64,000 bases of DNA, taken from the NCBI RefSeq assembly GCF_041146795.1, contig NC_135180.1:38809794-38873793 (forward strand), written 5' to 3'. A program made the translations under genes and the position numbers. Positions 13,160 to 34,224 of this stretch are shown here, in pieces; position 1 is the stretch's first letter, and every line of letters starts with the position of its first letter. Below the pieces are notes generated by a model. It saw nothing but the letters and a program-made list of their open reading frames with translations. It made no database searches and had not been told where the DNA came from. The stretch comes from Maylandia zebra (taxonomy: Eukaryota > Chordata > Actinopteri > Cichliformes > Cichlidae).

Positions 13160-13460
13160 ATGTTAAAGGTTAAAGTTCATGACGGCACGGTTAGAGATAG
13201 AGCCTCTTTTGTAATGCCTCTTTTGTAAATCCATAAAGCACAAAACCAACATTTCAGGCACCTCACAGTCCCTAAGTGGACCATGAACTCCTCTGTATAC
13301 CAGTGTGAGCCTGTCTGTCCCACAGCTAAAGCTCTGACCATGAACAGGACAATGATCCAAGCACAGCAACTCCAACAGCACTCCAACAGAACGGCTGAAA
13401 AAGAAAAGCGCTGCAGAGCTCAGAGAGCTATGCATGGATAAATGCTGCACATGTCAATGA
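13160..13460 (-). mobile_element. Decayed DNA-transposon-derived repeat
   Basis: The minus strand carries text (CTTGGATCATTGTCCTGTTC, TACAGAGGAGTTCATGGTC) that I recall from an abundant, highly decayed teleost Tc1-like repeat. No open transposase remains. The family assignment is from memory. Confidence 0.42.
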
Positions 13461-14149
13461 ACTGAAGCAACACTGTGAAGACGAGTGGACCAGAAGTCCT
13501 CAACCATAATGCAACAGACACATAGAGCCACACTTTACTTTTATTTCAGGTTATTGGTGCTTAAGCAGGTTCTGTGGGCTCAGTTATTCACAGCACTGCA
13601 GACTTACAGGCTCCTGTATTTAGACTTGTGTGTGCTGCTGAAAGGGCAACAGGAAGAAAAAAACGAGTGCTAAGATGACATCACCTCGAGCAGAGAAGGC
13701 CGTGGACTAATTAAAGGGTGATTGGTTGGGGGATGGTGGGCTTATTATTAGCATATTAGCTGGAGTGTCATTACCGTTATTAACCCAGGTGTGTTTTCTC
13801 AATGACCAAATTCTCCATCCCGAACGGACGGATGGGTGGAACGGAGGTCGTACGATCCCGAGAGGATAAGTGGGAGAGAGCCCTGTCGCCATAGCAACAG
13901 AAACACAAAGAAGATGGGGATCAACTTCGAGTTCACGGCAGGACAGAAAAACATGTCGCCGTATGACCTCATCCTAACTTTGACACAATACTCCTGTCAC
14001 GAAACTGCACGCCAGCAGAGGAATGTGATTGGCTCTACTTCTGCAGCCACTTCCTGTCCAAGATGGCTTCTCTTTATTATTAATACTGTAAACATAACTG
14101 CATCAGTCAGTGTGGCAGAAGCTTGTTTCTGTTACTCATCAAAGAGTCT

Positions 14150-14430
14150 GACAGAAGTTTGGGTTTTGTTGTTTTTTGTATCACTTTGTGTTTCTTTGTT
14201 GTTATTTGTGATGCAAAAGAACTACAAATTGTTTGGTTTCAAAACTATTTGTATCTTTTTTTCTTATTTTTGCATCTCTGTTGTTACTTTTTATTGTTAT
14301 TTAGCAACTATTCATGTCTTTGACGTTTGTTGTCATTTTCTCTTTGTTTGCATCTTTGTGCTCATTTTGTTGTTGCCTTGCTACATCTTTTGACTTCGCT
14401 TTGTGTGTCTTGGTGGGAGTTTTGTCTCTT
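14150..14430. repeat. Degenerate T-rich repeat field, inverted relative to 7290-8340
   Basis: Words such as CTTTGTGTTTCTTTGTTGTT, TTGTTGTCATTTTCTCTTTG and TGCATCTTTGTGCTCATTTT recur. Read on the other strand they match the ACAAAATGA-type words at 7290-8340. The long open frame here (13836-14393, plus strand) is mostly this repeat. Confidence 0.55.
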
Positions 14431-15965
14431 TTTGCCATTGTTTTGCAGCAGTGGTTAACTTTATGCACAGTTTCATTGGCGGCCCATTCTCGTGTTTGCT
14501 TTCTGTTTCTTGCACTTCCAAAGTCTGTCTCGGTGAACCTGCAGACCCACTCAGGTTGCAGACATTTAATGTTTCTCTGGGAGAGATCTGATGTCTCGTG
14601 TGGAGTGCGATCAGAGCACACGGATGGTGCAGTTGGAGAACAGAGACGAGTCTGAATGTGTTTATTTTAAAAACTGACCTTCAGGAGGAAACTGAGAGCG
14701 GGGAGGACGGAGGGAGGCGTGATTGCTCCCAGGAGCTTTCATTAACAGGTAATGGACCTAATGATGACATCTTACACACATGATGGTGGAAAAGAAGAAC
14801 AGGAAGTGATGCCACTGGAGCAGAGGCTGCTGATTGGATAGGAGATTCTCAGGCAGCTGCAATAAAACTTGATGTGTGAAGCCAGAAGAAGACACAGAAA
14901 CAGAGCGAGGCAACGCAGCAGAGATCAGCTCCACACTGAAGGTACAAACATGCATGTGTGTGTGTGTGTGAGAGAGAGACACAGGTGTGCACAGGTGCAA
15001 ATTAATGCCACTTCCCAACATTTTCTATTTAAATTTAAATTCCTTTCAGAGTTGAAGTTTTCTGCTCGCAGTTTTCTGTGTGTGAGTTGTTTGCTGCTTC
15101 TTTTTGTCATCTTTGATTCTTTCTGCCAACTTTCTGTGAAACTGAAAACCTTGTGTGTGCATGATCTCATTTATGATTTCTGGCTAAGAAAACAGAGACT
15201 TGGACAGGTGAACATGAATGAAATATGTCTTTAAATCTTCACACGAGCAGCGTTTAGCACTGAAAATAAGATCTGGAGATGAACGAGAACTCTCTTCTCA
15301 GAGGAAGTCTAAAAAATGTGATGCTGATGTTCAGTCTGCTGCTGGGCTGCAAGCAGATTTTTGTGAATGGAAGGATTTGCAGTGTAAGAGTGTGTGTGTG
15401 TGTGTTTGTCCTCACACGTGCATGAATGAGAGAGCTGCAGCTCCTCAGCATCAGCAGCAGGTGTGAACAGGAGCGTGCACAAACCTTTGTGCATCGTCAG
15501 GAATGTATGTGAGTGACGCAACACGACAACAAGTGTTTGTTTCTGCGTGTCTGCTTGCAGGGGACACTGTGTGTGAGTGTGTGTACAGGAGTGTCAGTGA
15601 GTGTGCATGTGACGGTCAAAAAGGCGTTTATTTGCAGGGATGGAAAATGCTAAAATTAGCCGATGTTGCTGGACAATACACTTACAGCCATCAGCCGAGC
15701 TAAAAGTGCCCCCCTCCTCATGTGTGTGTATTTAAAACCATTGTTGTGAGGACGCTTCGGTTCCTCTGAGAGGTCAGACCCGGTTTGGGGGGCCTGAAAC
15801 TGTCAGACTGAGCTCTTTCTGCTGATGTCACAGAGCCGTCATTAACGTCTTTGTGAAAAACCACACTCTGTAAACAAAAGATGGACATGTGCCCATGACA
15901 TCACTCACGCTCAAATGTGGAGGAGAATGTTTCGATCACGTTAACGCTGCAGCTGAGCTGGTTTT

Positions 15966-17640
15966 AAATAAATAAATAAAAAATGTTTTATTTATATAGC
16001 ACCTTTCAAGACAGAATCACAAAGTGCTGCACATAAGATTACAAGTCATAAAAAGATTTAAAAAGAGAAAATAAAACAGGCAAAAAATTAACCAAAAGCA
16101 GTTTTAGAAAGGTGAGTTTTGAGTTGCTTTTTAAAAACAGCGACTGAGTCCACAGTTCTTAATGTTTGGGGGAGAGGTCCACAGTCTGGGGGCCACAGTG
16201 GCAAAAGCTCTGTCACCCTGAGTCCTCCTCTTAGTATTTTTAAAGCAAGTAAGCCCTGATCAGATGACCTCAAAGACCTGCTGGGGACATCGAGCTGTAG
16301 CAGATCAAAGATGTAGGCAGGTGCCAGTCCGTGCACAGCTCTGTAGGTCAAGACCAGGATCTTAAAATTGACTCTAAATGTAACAGGAAGCCAGTGTAAC
16401 TGAGATAACAACGGTGTCACATATGAGTACTTGCAGGATTTTGTCAAAAGCCTCGCTGCAGCGTTTTGCACAACCTGCAGACGATCCAGAGAACCTTTGC
16501 TTAGACACATAAACAGCAAATTACAATAATCCAAGCATGACGACATAAATGCATGTATAGCAATCTCCAGTTCAGAGCGAGATAAAATCGGCCTCAGCTT
16601 AGCCACATTTCTTAAATGATAAAAACAAGACCGAACCAGAGATTTCAACACCTAAATTCCTGATAGAGGATTTAACATAAAGTGAGAGAGGACCAAGGGC
16701 TTTCACTATCTGCGATAGAAACCTATCAGGGGCGCATACGAGGACTTCGGTTTTCCCCACGTTGAGTTGGAGGAAATTTGCAGCCATCCAACGTTTGATC
16801 AAATCTAAGCAATCATTCAGACGCTGAAGCTTAGATAAATCCTGGGGCTTAAAAGAAACATACAACTGAATATCATCAGCATAACAGTGATAAGAAATGT
16901 CCTCAGAAGAGCCCATTATATGCCGGAGGGGGAGAAGATATATTAAAAACAATAAAGGCCCCAAAACTGACCCTTGAGGGACACCATAAGTAAGGGAGGT
17001 AGAGGATGACCTAAAATTGGAGACCGCCACAGAAAAGGATCGGTGATAGAATAGAATAGAATAGAATTCAACTTTATTGTCATTGCACATGCACAGGTAC
17101 AGGGCAACGAAATGCAGTTTGCATCCATCCAGAAGTGCTTTAGTGATATAGATATATTACAATATATATTAGTAATAATATAGATATGTGAGTATATTAC
17201 AGAAATGAGTCTATTATGGTATGTTATAATGTACACGGTATGAAGTATGTTGTGAATATTCTATAACTATAAGTATGTACAGGTTGTAGTGAGTACAAGC
17301 TATGTACAGGATATGAACAGGATATAAATATGAAAACTATACAGAAGATGGATGGAGATAAGAGGAGAACCACTCCAAGGCAGTTCCAGATACACCAACC
17401 CAATTTTTCAGCCTTTCAATGAGGATGTGATGGTCAGCTGTGTCGAAAGCTGATGTGAGGTCCAACATGAGTAGAACAGAGCACTTTCCTGCATCATTAT
17501 TCATCAAGATATCGCTTGAGACCCTAAGAAGAGCTGTCTCCGTGGAGTGAAATCGACGAAAACCGGACTGAAACTTCTCGTAAATGCCATGTTTATCAGG
17601 AGCTGCCATAAGTTGCTTAGCCACTCATTACATGCTTATG
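15966..17640 (-). mobile_element. L2/CR1-like LINE, 5'-truncated, with a nested insertion
   Basis: Minus-strand RT text runs from about 17624 down to 16088: STETALLRVSSDILMNNDAG, LLMLDLTSAFDTADHHI (motif A Asp kept), TYGVPQGSVLGPLLFLIYL, CYADDIQLYVSF (motif C kept), then FMSSCLDYCNLLFMCLS, LQVVQNAAARLLT, LHWLPVTFRVNFKILVLTYR. Frames change between the blocks. The 3' end is GGTGCTATATAAATAAA plus a TTTA-rich tail (15966-16000). An unrelated fragment (17042-17341) interrupts the RT region. Confidence 0.85.
17042..17341 (-). mobile_element. LINE 3'-end fragment inserted into the L2-like element
   Basis: About 300 bp whose minus-strand 3' end reads GCAATGACAATAAAGTTGAA followed by a (TTCTA)n tail. 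It splits the host LINE between codons for FSSYLH and RSFSVAV. The rest is AT-rich and non-coding. The tail type is shared with the fragment at 3490-4116. Confidence 0.75.
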
Positions 17641-17753
17641 CAGAAGAGAAAAGGTAAAACTGTAAGTTAGATAGTAATGTAATTACTCTGTGTTTTTGAG
17701 GTCCTTTATGCCAGTTCATTGAAGCATTACGTTTACCTGACTGATCGTTTCAG

Positions 17754-17860
17754 ATGCAGTTCTGCTTCTGTTTGCTGCTCCCCGGCCTCCTGTCCTTCAC
17801 TCTGCTCCGCTGCAGCGTCGACGGCCTCAGAGTCCAACCGCAACCTGCTCGGGTCAGTGT

Positions 17861-17934
<74 letters not shown>

Positions 17935-19198
17935 CCTCTCATTTGACTCCTAAAACCCATTTTCAGCAGCCCTGTACAAAAAGTCCTCACAGTGCTCTAA
18001 TGTCCCCGTAATGCATAAACGTCATCACAGTTCATAGTTCGCACTGATCCACTCACACGCGTGCATGTCTTTCTATCTTTGTGAGGACCAGACGTTCGTG
18101 TTTCACCAGTGGGAAAAGGACATTTACTTTCTTTCAAATACTTCCATTCTGTGCGCTTTAATGTAACCTGTGAGGAAGTACTTTTACATCATGTACTTCA
18201 GGTAAACTTTATAAGTACTTTTATTAGGCAGGATCCCGTCACACCATCACGAGAGCCAAAACAAGCAGCTCCTCCCTCGAGGGCTCGGTGCTGATATCAG
18301 ATGGCGTGAGGCGGCGGGGAGGGAAAGCCGAAACGTTTTTCTGTTTAGTCTGGATGACACGAGATCTGTCGGAGTCATCTGAGGCAGCAGGCGGACAGGA
18401 AGTGAGACACCGCTCGCTGCCGGGGCCGTGGCGTGAGAGACAGGCTTCAGTGTGGAGGCGTAACATACAAAAACACAGTTCAGTGTTTTCCATACGGAGA
18501 CTCCCTCATTGAAAATAAAGATGGAGGCGGCGTCGGAGGCTTTTCACAGCATCCCCTTGATTTACGTTTTTATCAGCAGACCAAAGTTCCCAGTAATCAG
18601 GAGGCATACGGGTTCACGTGTTAAAGGACAGGAAGTCCTTAAAACTGGACAGGAAGCACTGGATCAGACTCACACTCCTTTCCTTGGATATCATGTACAA
18701 AACCTTCAGCTCTAAGCCTTATCCCGGGTAATTTCACACATCCTCTCATACTCTCCTTATTTTCAGTAGATAAACTTGTTACGCCTTTATCTGATCCAGC
18801 AGGTAGACCAGCCCATTTTGAGATTTCATGCAGCCCCTCAGTCCCGCCCTGTAGGTGTGAAGGTGGGGGAGGAGCTGACAGCAAAACTGCTCCAATCGGA
18901 TCACCTGATGAGGATGGAAAATGATGTCATGGAGCCAAAGAGGAAGAGGAGCTTTCCCATCAACAACGTCCCGCTGGACCGCCTGTCCATCAGCTCCATG
19001 GAAACGAAGCAGCAAGGGTCAGACAAGCAGAGGTAGTCACCTGTGAGAATACCTGAGAACACCTGAGACGCAGGGATGAGTCTAACGCCTCCATGTTCTT
19101 CTGTCTGCAGTAAGGTGGTGGAGTCGCCACGGCGACGACTCAATCCACCGCCCATTGACAGAATCGGGATGGGTCGTCTGCCAAACGGCAGAGGGTAG
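17754..19198 (+). CDS. ostn: Osteocrin (musclin) precursor, three coding exons
   Basis: Secreted peptide that in vertebrates binds the natriuretic clearance receptor NPR-C and so raises local natriuretic signalling in bone and muscle. Coding exons: 17754-17852 (signal peptide, starting MQFCFCLLLPGLLSF), about 18800-19032, and 19111-19198. Joined, they give 139 residues against 133 in human. The middle exon holds ELTAKLL and ENDVMEPKRKR, matching human DLTAKLL and ENDVIETKKKR. A furin-type KRKR site is followed by SFPINNVPLDRLS, the first natriuretic-like motif. After a second basic site (PRRR) come PPIDRIGMGRL and a terminal NGRG, matching human PMDRIGRNRLSNSRG. The exon 2-3 junction is phase 2 and fits exactly. 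The exon 2 start is less certain: an acceptor at 18842 is also in phase, and 5' noncoding exons may lie upstream because the ATG directly follows an AG. A (CA)n tract begins 11 nt after the exon 1 donor. The gene converges on iws1. Confidence 0.88.
17864..17932. repeat. (CA)n microsatellite at the ostn exon 1 donor
   Basis: About 34 CA units on the sense strand, starting 11 nt into intron 1 of ostn. Confidence 0.97.
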
Positions 19199-19579
19199 GC
19201 CACATCCCCTCCGTCTGAAAGCCCACCCTCTCTCCACAGCGCTCTCACTGGACAGGTGCAGAACTGCATGTGACTCATTTTCATAAAAGTATCAGTAAAA
19301 ACACTAAAATGGTCATTTATCTCTACAGATGCATGAAACCGCCAATCACCTGCTGAACCACGCCCACCCTCACTTCACCTGGACACGCCCACCTGACACC
19401 CTCACTTCACCTGGACAGCAAACCTGACACCCTCACTTCACCTGGACAGCCCAACACAAAGCATGACTGTTCAATGATGGTGCGTTCAAATGCAGCTCCG
19501 TAAAGTCGGCACACATAGAGAGGAAGTGATTTCAACAACACCTGCGATTTGCTTCCATGGCAACTCGTTTTAACAAGCA

Positions 19580-19614
19580 TTTTATTTACCTGTAAAACTT
19601 ACAGGTAAATAAAA
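19580..19614. repeat. Perfect 16-bp hairpin with a 3-nt loop, downstream of ostn
   Basis: TTTTATTTACCTGTAA (19580-19595), loop AAC, then its exact reverse complement (19599-19614). It lies about 380 bp after the ostn stop, so it could sit in the 3' UTR. The right arm contains AATAAA. Confidence 0.9.
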
Positions 19615-21199
19615 CTTTTTTAAAATACTGAATTTAATCAAGGTGAAATCTGTAATGTGAGCAAATCTCGAATTAGCAGCACCAACAAATATCCTGACGT
19701 GTGAGATTAAATATACTTATTAGTTTCCACCAAGGAGAAGCTTTGATTTCAGATTTATTAAGAAATAAATATGTTACAACTTCAAAATTTGTATTTGGAT
19801 AAAATCAGAGCCTGATCTCAGAAAGATCAAATCATCAGAATCGAGCAACTTCGACTATAATAAGAATAATTTGGATGTTTTGAGTTTTTTCATTTATAAA
19901 TTTTTTCATCTTTTTGATTCTTTGCATTTAATATATAATTAAAAAAATTAAAGGTTAGAGTTTGAACATTTTAACCTCATTAGGATTAGTGTTAGGAAAC
20001 AATAATGCTGCAGTTTTCCGAGTGTCACCTGAATGCACCATCGCCGGCTCCTCCTGCTGTTGGGACCCTGACTGGAGGCGTTGTTGCCTCGACTGCCCTC
20101 GCAATCGTCCAACACCAATCGAGTTTCGTCCTCGCACATTTGTCTCGGAGTTGTGCCGCAGGACTGTTTCCACAGCAACGGCACATTTCTACTGCGACCG
20201 TAAACAGTGGACAAAGCTACTGTTACGTCATCTCAAAGTCATGAGATTAGCATTTTCATCATCAACACCTTAGTCGCAAAGCAGACTTCCTGTTCAATAT
20301 GACCCAAGATGAGTGACTGAGTCCATCAGCAGCAAAGTGTTTACAGAGGTCAAGCTTCTACAGCACTGGAAGTCTTTTTGCAACTGCAGCAGTCGCCACC
20401 TGGTGGCTTTTTGATAGAATGCAGGTTTAACTCTCCTGGATTAGCTTTATTTTCCTCACCAGGAAACTATGTCCATGTTTTATACCATCTATGACGGTAA
20501 CACATCTAAAGTTTGTAAACTTGAAATGAGAAAAAAATAAAATAATAGTCCAAAAACAGGTTTAAGCGTCCGAGTGGCGCTGCAGTGGAAACCGTCCTGC
20601 TCACTGATTCTGTTCTGATGTGCTTCTTCCTGCCCGAGTTTAACTGTGCTTAATAAAAAGAAAATGACAATGAAGTTCTGAGTGTGACTGATTTTTTCTC
20701 TTTTTCAACCCCTTGAGGATTTTAGATCATGTGCTAAAGGCTACAGTTCCACTAATGTCCACTAGAGGCTCCACCAGTAAGTCCCTCCCCATGCTCCCAG
20801 AAATAAACATGCGTACAGCCAGGTGAGTTTTTGTTGAGTCTTTATTAAGAAAAGATCATGTGATCCAGAACAGTGCACACAGAACGGCTGGTTCACACAA
20901 TCCACGAATGATCCGGATCAATCAGAGTCCCGGCATTTCTTGTGTGAACTCATCCACCGAGGACTTCTGTACAGCTGCTATGGGAGCAGAGAAGGGAGAT
21001 AATGGACCAGACTATCAGCAAAATACAAACACCTTCACATTCAGAGACGGAGAGCGCAGACGAGACTTCACCCTCAAATCCAAACCAGAGAACTTGAATG
21101 TACTCTGGACAAGAAACTCCAAAATGATCCTCTGATTACACAACACGTTCATCTTTAACCAACTCTGTCAGCATGGCAGTTTACAAAATATATTAAAAA

Positions 21200-22520
21200 A
21201 AAGAAAGAAAGAAAACAAGCTAACTACTAATACAAGCTAATACCACAGAGCAATTTAGTCTTTAAATGTAGGCAAATGGCTTGAAGATTACATAAGAATA
21301 CAGATGTTTAGGACAATGCTAGCTCACAGCTAACATTAGCTATTGTTAAGAACTCAGCCAGTTAAATCAGATGACATTATGCTAATGTTAGCCAAAAATG
21401 CTCAAACGCTTAAAATCAACATTTTATCTGCAATGCTACCTTCAAAAATCAGTGCCTTTGTTAAATTAGCTTTACCTAAGGCCAGTGCTATCATGCTAAC
21501 TTCCAAAACTGGGCTAAGAGATAAATATAAATAAAATGAGCTTCACCTCCAAACCAGCTAAGATAATAACAGTGTAATTTGCTGACAGCTAAAAATAGCT
21601 GTCACCTCTAAGGTGAAGCTAACATTAGCTAATATGATAGCATTTGTTTAATTAATTTGTTTTTTCTGATGTAGCTCAATGCTAGCTACCAAAACAACCA
21701 GTTAACAAAGCTAAAATGGCTTTGATGTTAGTTTCACTTTGAAGTTATCTATGTTAACCATTCCTTAGAATTATTAAGGTTTATAGCATTAGCTTAAATT
21801 ACTGATGTCTGCATTATTGATAGCTAGAAACTATTATGGTTTACTTTAAAACATGTGATCACTAACTCCGCCCAATGAACCGTGCATCACCACCAATTTA
21901 AAGGCGAACAACGATGTTCTACTCAAAAGAACACAAGAAAGTAAAGTGACAGGGCTGATAATAATATGTGGCCATAGTTCAATATTCACTGTTAGCATAT
22001 AGATAAACATGAATGTTGGCTTAGAAGGCTTACAGACCTTAATAGTTTTGACATAAGGCTAACATAGCTAGCTAATATAAGCTATTGCTGCACTTTTTTT
22101 TTTTCAAGACAAAGCTAATGTAGATTGCTAACAATAACATCATAATTTTTGTTATGCTAGCTTTACAGCCAACTCACTCTGAGCCGAGGTAAAACTAAAA
22201 CAGTAGGCTATTTTTACAGATTTTATTAGCTCCGTAGCATATCAAATGTAGATGACTGCTAACATGACTCAGCTTTTGATACAACATCATCATAAATAAC
22301 AGCTTCATTTTAAAGAAATACAAACACTCGCTAACATTTTAGACTTTGAGATAAAAATGCTGCCAATAATAAAAAATAAAAAAAATAATAAAAAAAACAG
22401 AAAAGAAAAGACTATGTGATGCCAGTATTTGTTAACACTGCGACTATCGCTGATTTTCAGGTCAAGCTAATCAAGCTAACTGCTAACACAAGTTGAACAA
22501 TAAAGCAAATAATTAAACTG
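21200..22520. repeat. AT-rich field enriched in GCTAAC/GTTAGC words
   Basis: About 1.3 kb in which GCTAAC, GTTAGC, AGCTAA and TTAGCT recur dozens of times on both strands without a fixed period, separated by AT-rich filler. It lies beyond the iws1 stop and may be partly 3' UTR. No ORF of interest. Confidence 0.55.
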
Positions 22521-22747
22521 TTAGCATTAGGAAACGTTATTTTTGGATCATTTTGGAGTCTTTCATGCGTTTTGTTCAGAGGACAGACAAGTTTACAGCA
22601 GATAACACATTTGAACTGAAGCCAACACGGTCTGACAACAGCCCCTTTTTTCAGTAAGGCAGAGCTGGACCTGAGGAGGGCAAAGCTGCGGGTTTGTTCA
22701 GAAACAAAACAATAAAAAGTAAAAACGATAAATCCTACTGAGTTTAG

Positions 22748-22750
<3 letters not shown>

Positions 22751-22783
<33 letters not shown>
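22751..22783. repeat. A33 homopolymer (U33 in the iws1 3' UTR)
   Basis: Thirty-three A residues on the plus strand. On the iws1 mRNA strand this is an uninterrupted U tract starting 3 nt after the stop codon of the usual terminal exon. The assembled length of such a run is unreliable. Confidence 0.9.
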
Positions 22784-22785
<2 letters not shown>

Positions 22786-22786
22786 A

Positions 22787-31831
<9,045 letters not shown>

Positions 31832-32320
31832 TTCCCCGACGAAGAAAGCTTTGAGTTTGGGCTTGAGGGCGGAAACCCCCCTCTGTCCACTGGAAGAAAT
31901 AAACCTGAACGAAGTAACGACGGTCTGAGGAAGATTACACCCACAGATAGCCTCTGCTAGCCCACACAGCCAAAATGGTGACTACCTGTATCATATGAGC
32001 ATGCGCAAAGGGATCGGTCGCTTCCTAATGACGTAAACTGTCTTTTTGGAAAAAATAAACTTTATTAGTATGACAAATGATTCTAGAAAAAACAATACCA
32101 GAACATTGGTCGTGTAAGTATTTTTATTTATACTGTTTTGATTTTAATTGTACTGCCGAAAGTTTTTCTTAGCTTTGAACCGCGTGACACTGTCTGTTAC
32201 TAACTCCAGCTGTAGTGTGACGACTTAGACACGCGCCACAGCCTACAGAGGATCCACGCGGACCCGGAGCTGTCCTGTTTTTTTTTTTTCGGCTGGTTTG
32301 GTGTGTGTGAGTCCGGTGTG
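31832..32320. promoter_or_regulatory. Divergent iws1/wdr74 promoter interval
   Basis: 489 bp separate the start codons of iws1 (minus, 31831) and wdr74 (plus, 32321), with no other coding sequence between. No obvious TATA box was seen for either gene, as is usual for housekeeping divergent pairs. A T-rich run (about 32278-32289) lies just before the wdr74 ATG. Transcription start sites cannot be placed from sequence alone. Confidence 0.7.
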
Positions 32321-34224
32321 ATGGGGGACCGGAGCCGGTTGTGCTCCGTGTGGCTCGGCTCGGAGACCGGGATCCTGAAGGGGGTCAGCCTGTCCCGGAA
32401 ACAGGCCTTCAACTTCTGCAACACGAGCCACCTGAGTCGAGACCAGGAGGTCCGCGCGCTGTGCTGGGGGGACGTGGCGGAGAGCGAGCTGCTGGTGGGC
32501 TGCGTGGACGCCACCGTGAAGACGTTCAGCTTGGAGAAGGGCGCGTTCACCGAGAGCCGGCGCTGCGGGGACCCGGCGGAGGGCTGCTTCTCCGGGCTAG
32601 CGGCGCTGGGCGGCGACGCACTGGTCACCTGCGCGGAGAGCGGCGCGCTGCGCGTGTGGAGGCAAGAGGGCGGCGACGAGCCCGTGACACAGGTGGACGC
32701 CGGGAAGAACGTGTGCAGGATGCGGCAGAGCCCGGCGAACCCAAACAAGGTGGCCACCGGAGGGAAGGAGAACGGCCTGAAGATCTGGGACCTCCAGAGG
32801 CCCGAGCAGCCCGCGTTCAGCGCCAAGAACCTCCGGGACGACTGGCTGGACCTCCGGCGGCCCTACTGGGTCCGGGACATGGCCTTCATCCCGGACTCCG
32901 ACAAAGTGGTCACCTGCACGGGTTACCACCAGGTGTGTAGCTGTGATTCACCCTCAGCAGGACAAAACGTGTTTTTAAAGAAGACCCATTTAAAGTTTAC
33001 TTTGGCCCGGGTTAAAGGTCAAGCTTATCACAAACATCTGGTTTGTGTGATCTGTAAACGTTCGTCTGGCTCAGAATTAGCTCAAAAGTCAGACCAGACT
33101 CCGTTCAAAAAGTGTTTAATTTTAAGTTTTCTTAAGTCTATGAAAAAATTAAAGCTCGTGTAAATCCTCAGCTCTCTACATGTATTATATTTTTTTCTCT
33201 AAGTCGGCTAACATTTGAGCAATATTAAAGGACAACAACAAACTGTCTGAGTAAAACAAACTAAGGCTAAAATTATGGATGATTTTATTATCAAAGCCAT
33301 CGTCAGTTTGGTTTCGGACCGATTCCTCATCAGTTTTCTCTCCATTCAGAAGGTGTTTGATTTAAGGTTTACTTTCTCTTCTCTCATACATTTATGATCT
33401 TTAAAATTTCCTCCAGGTTTACAAGTTTAAAGGGATATTCCATAAAATTATTAAGACAAAAACAACACAACTGAAGTTAAAGCTGTGGATAATTTCTAAA
33501 GTGTTTCTAAAAAGAAACAATAATAGTGATTTCCCTTTGAGGTCTTTAGTATCCTCGGTGTTGATTCCTGATCAGTGGAAAAAATGCTTTTAGGTGTAAA
33601 AACAAATAAAATAATAATAATTAAGCAGCAGAAAATAAAGTTTAAATCTGTCAATTGATGACCTGCTTTGTTTTTTTAAAATAAAGTTATGTTGAAACTC
33701 TCTCTCAGGTGCACGTGTTCGACCCCTCGTCTCCTCAGAGGCGTCCTGTCCTGGAGGCGGAGTACGGCGAGTACCCGCTCACCGCTATCTCTCTGACGCC
33801 TGACGGCACAGCGGTGGCGGTGGGCAACACCCAGGGTCACATCGCCCTGCTGGACCTGAGGAAGGGCCTAGTGCGTGGCTGTGTCAAGGGGCTGGCGGGC
33901 GGCGTGAGGGGGCTTCAGTGCCACGCCTCCCAGCCGTTGGTGGCGTCCTGCGGCCTGGACCGCTTCCTGCGCATCCACAGCCTGGAGGACCGCAAACTGC
34001 AGCACAAAGTCTACCTGAAGTCCCGTCTCAACTGCCTCCTGCTCGCCAGCCAAGACCTGCAGGAGGGAGGGGCAACTGCAGGGGAGGCGGAGTCTGAGGT
34101 AAAGGAGGAGGAAGACGAAGGTGATGATGTGTGGGACGCTATGGAGCAGGTGGAGGAGAGGCAGAAGAGGAAAACGACAGAAGACAACGAGACAACGAAG
34201 AAGAGGAAGAAGGCACAGGACTGA
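32321..34224 (+). CDS. wdr74: WD repeat-containing protein 74, 60S ribosome assembly factor, two coding exons
   Basis: Nucleolar WD40 protein (yeast Nsa1 family) of pre-60S particles; in mammals it works with the NVL2 ATPase and the MTR4/exosome machinery. Exons 32321-32932 and 33709-34224 join in phase 0 and give 375 residues (human about 385). Diagnostic matches to human: VWLGSETGILKGV, VCRMRQ, VATGGKENGLKIWDLQ, LVTCTGYHQ-type text at the junction, then VHVFDPSSPQRRPVLE, YGEYPLTAISLTPDG, and SCGLDRFLRIH followed by HKVYLKSRLNCLLL. The C-terminal ~35 residues are acidic then Lys/Arg-rich (KKRKKAQD), a likely nucleolar signal. The ATG at 32321 is chosen because it gives the conserved N-terminus. 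Only one coding intron (776 bp) is present, whereas I recall the mammalian gene as having many. Confidence 0.94.

Noticed and set aside
13836-14393. 185-codon plus-strand frame with apparent membrane helices
   Set aside because: Its second half is the T-rich degenerate repeat, which codes for Phe/Leu/Val by composition. No start context or homology.
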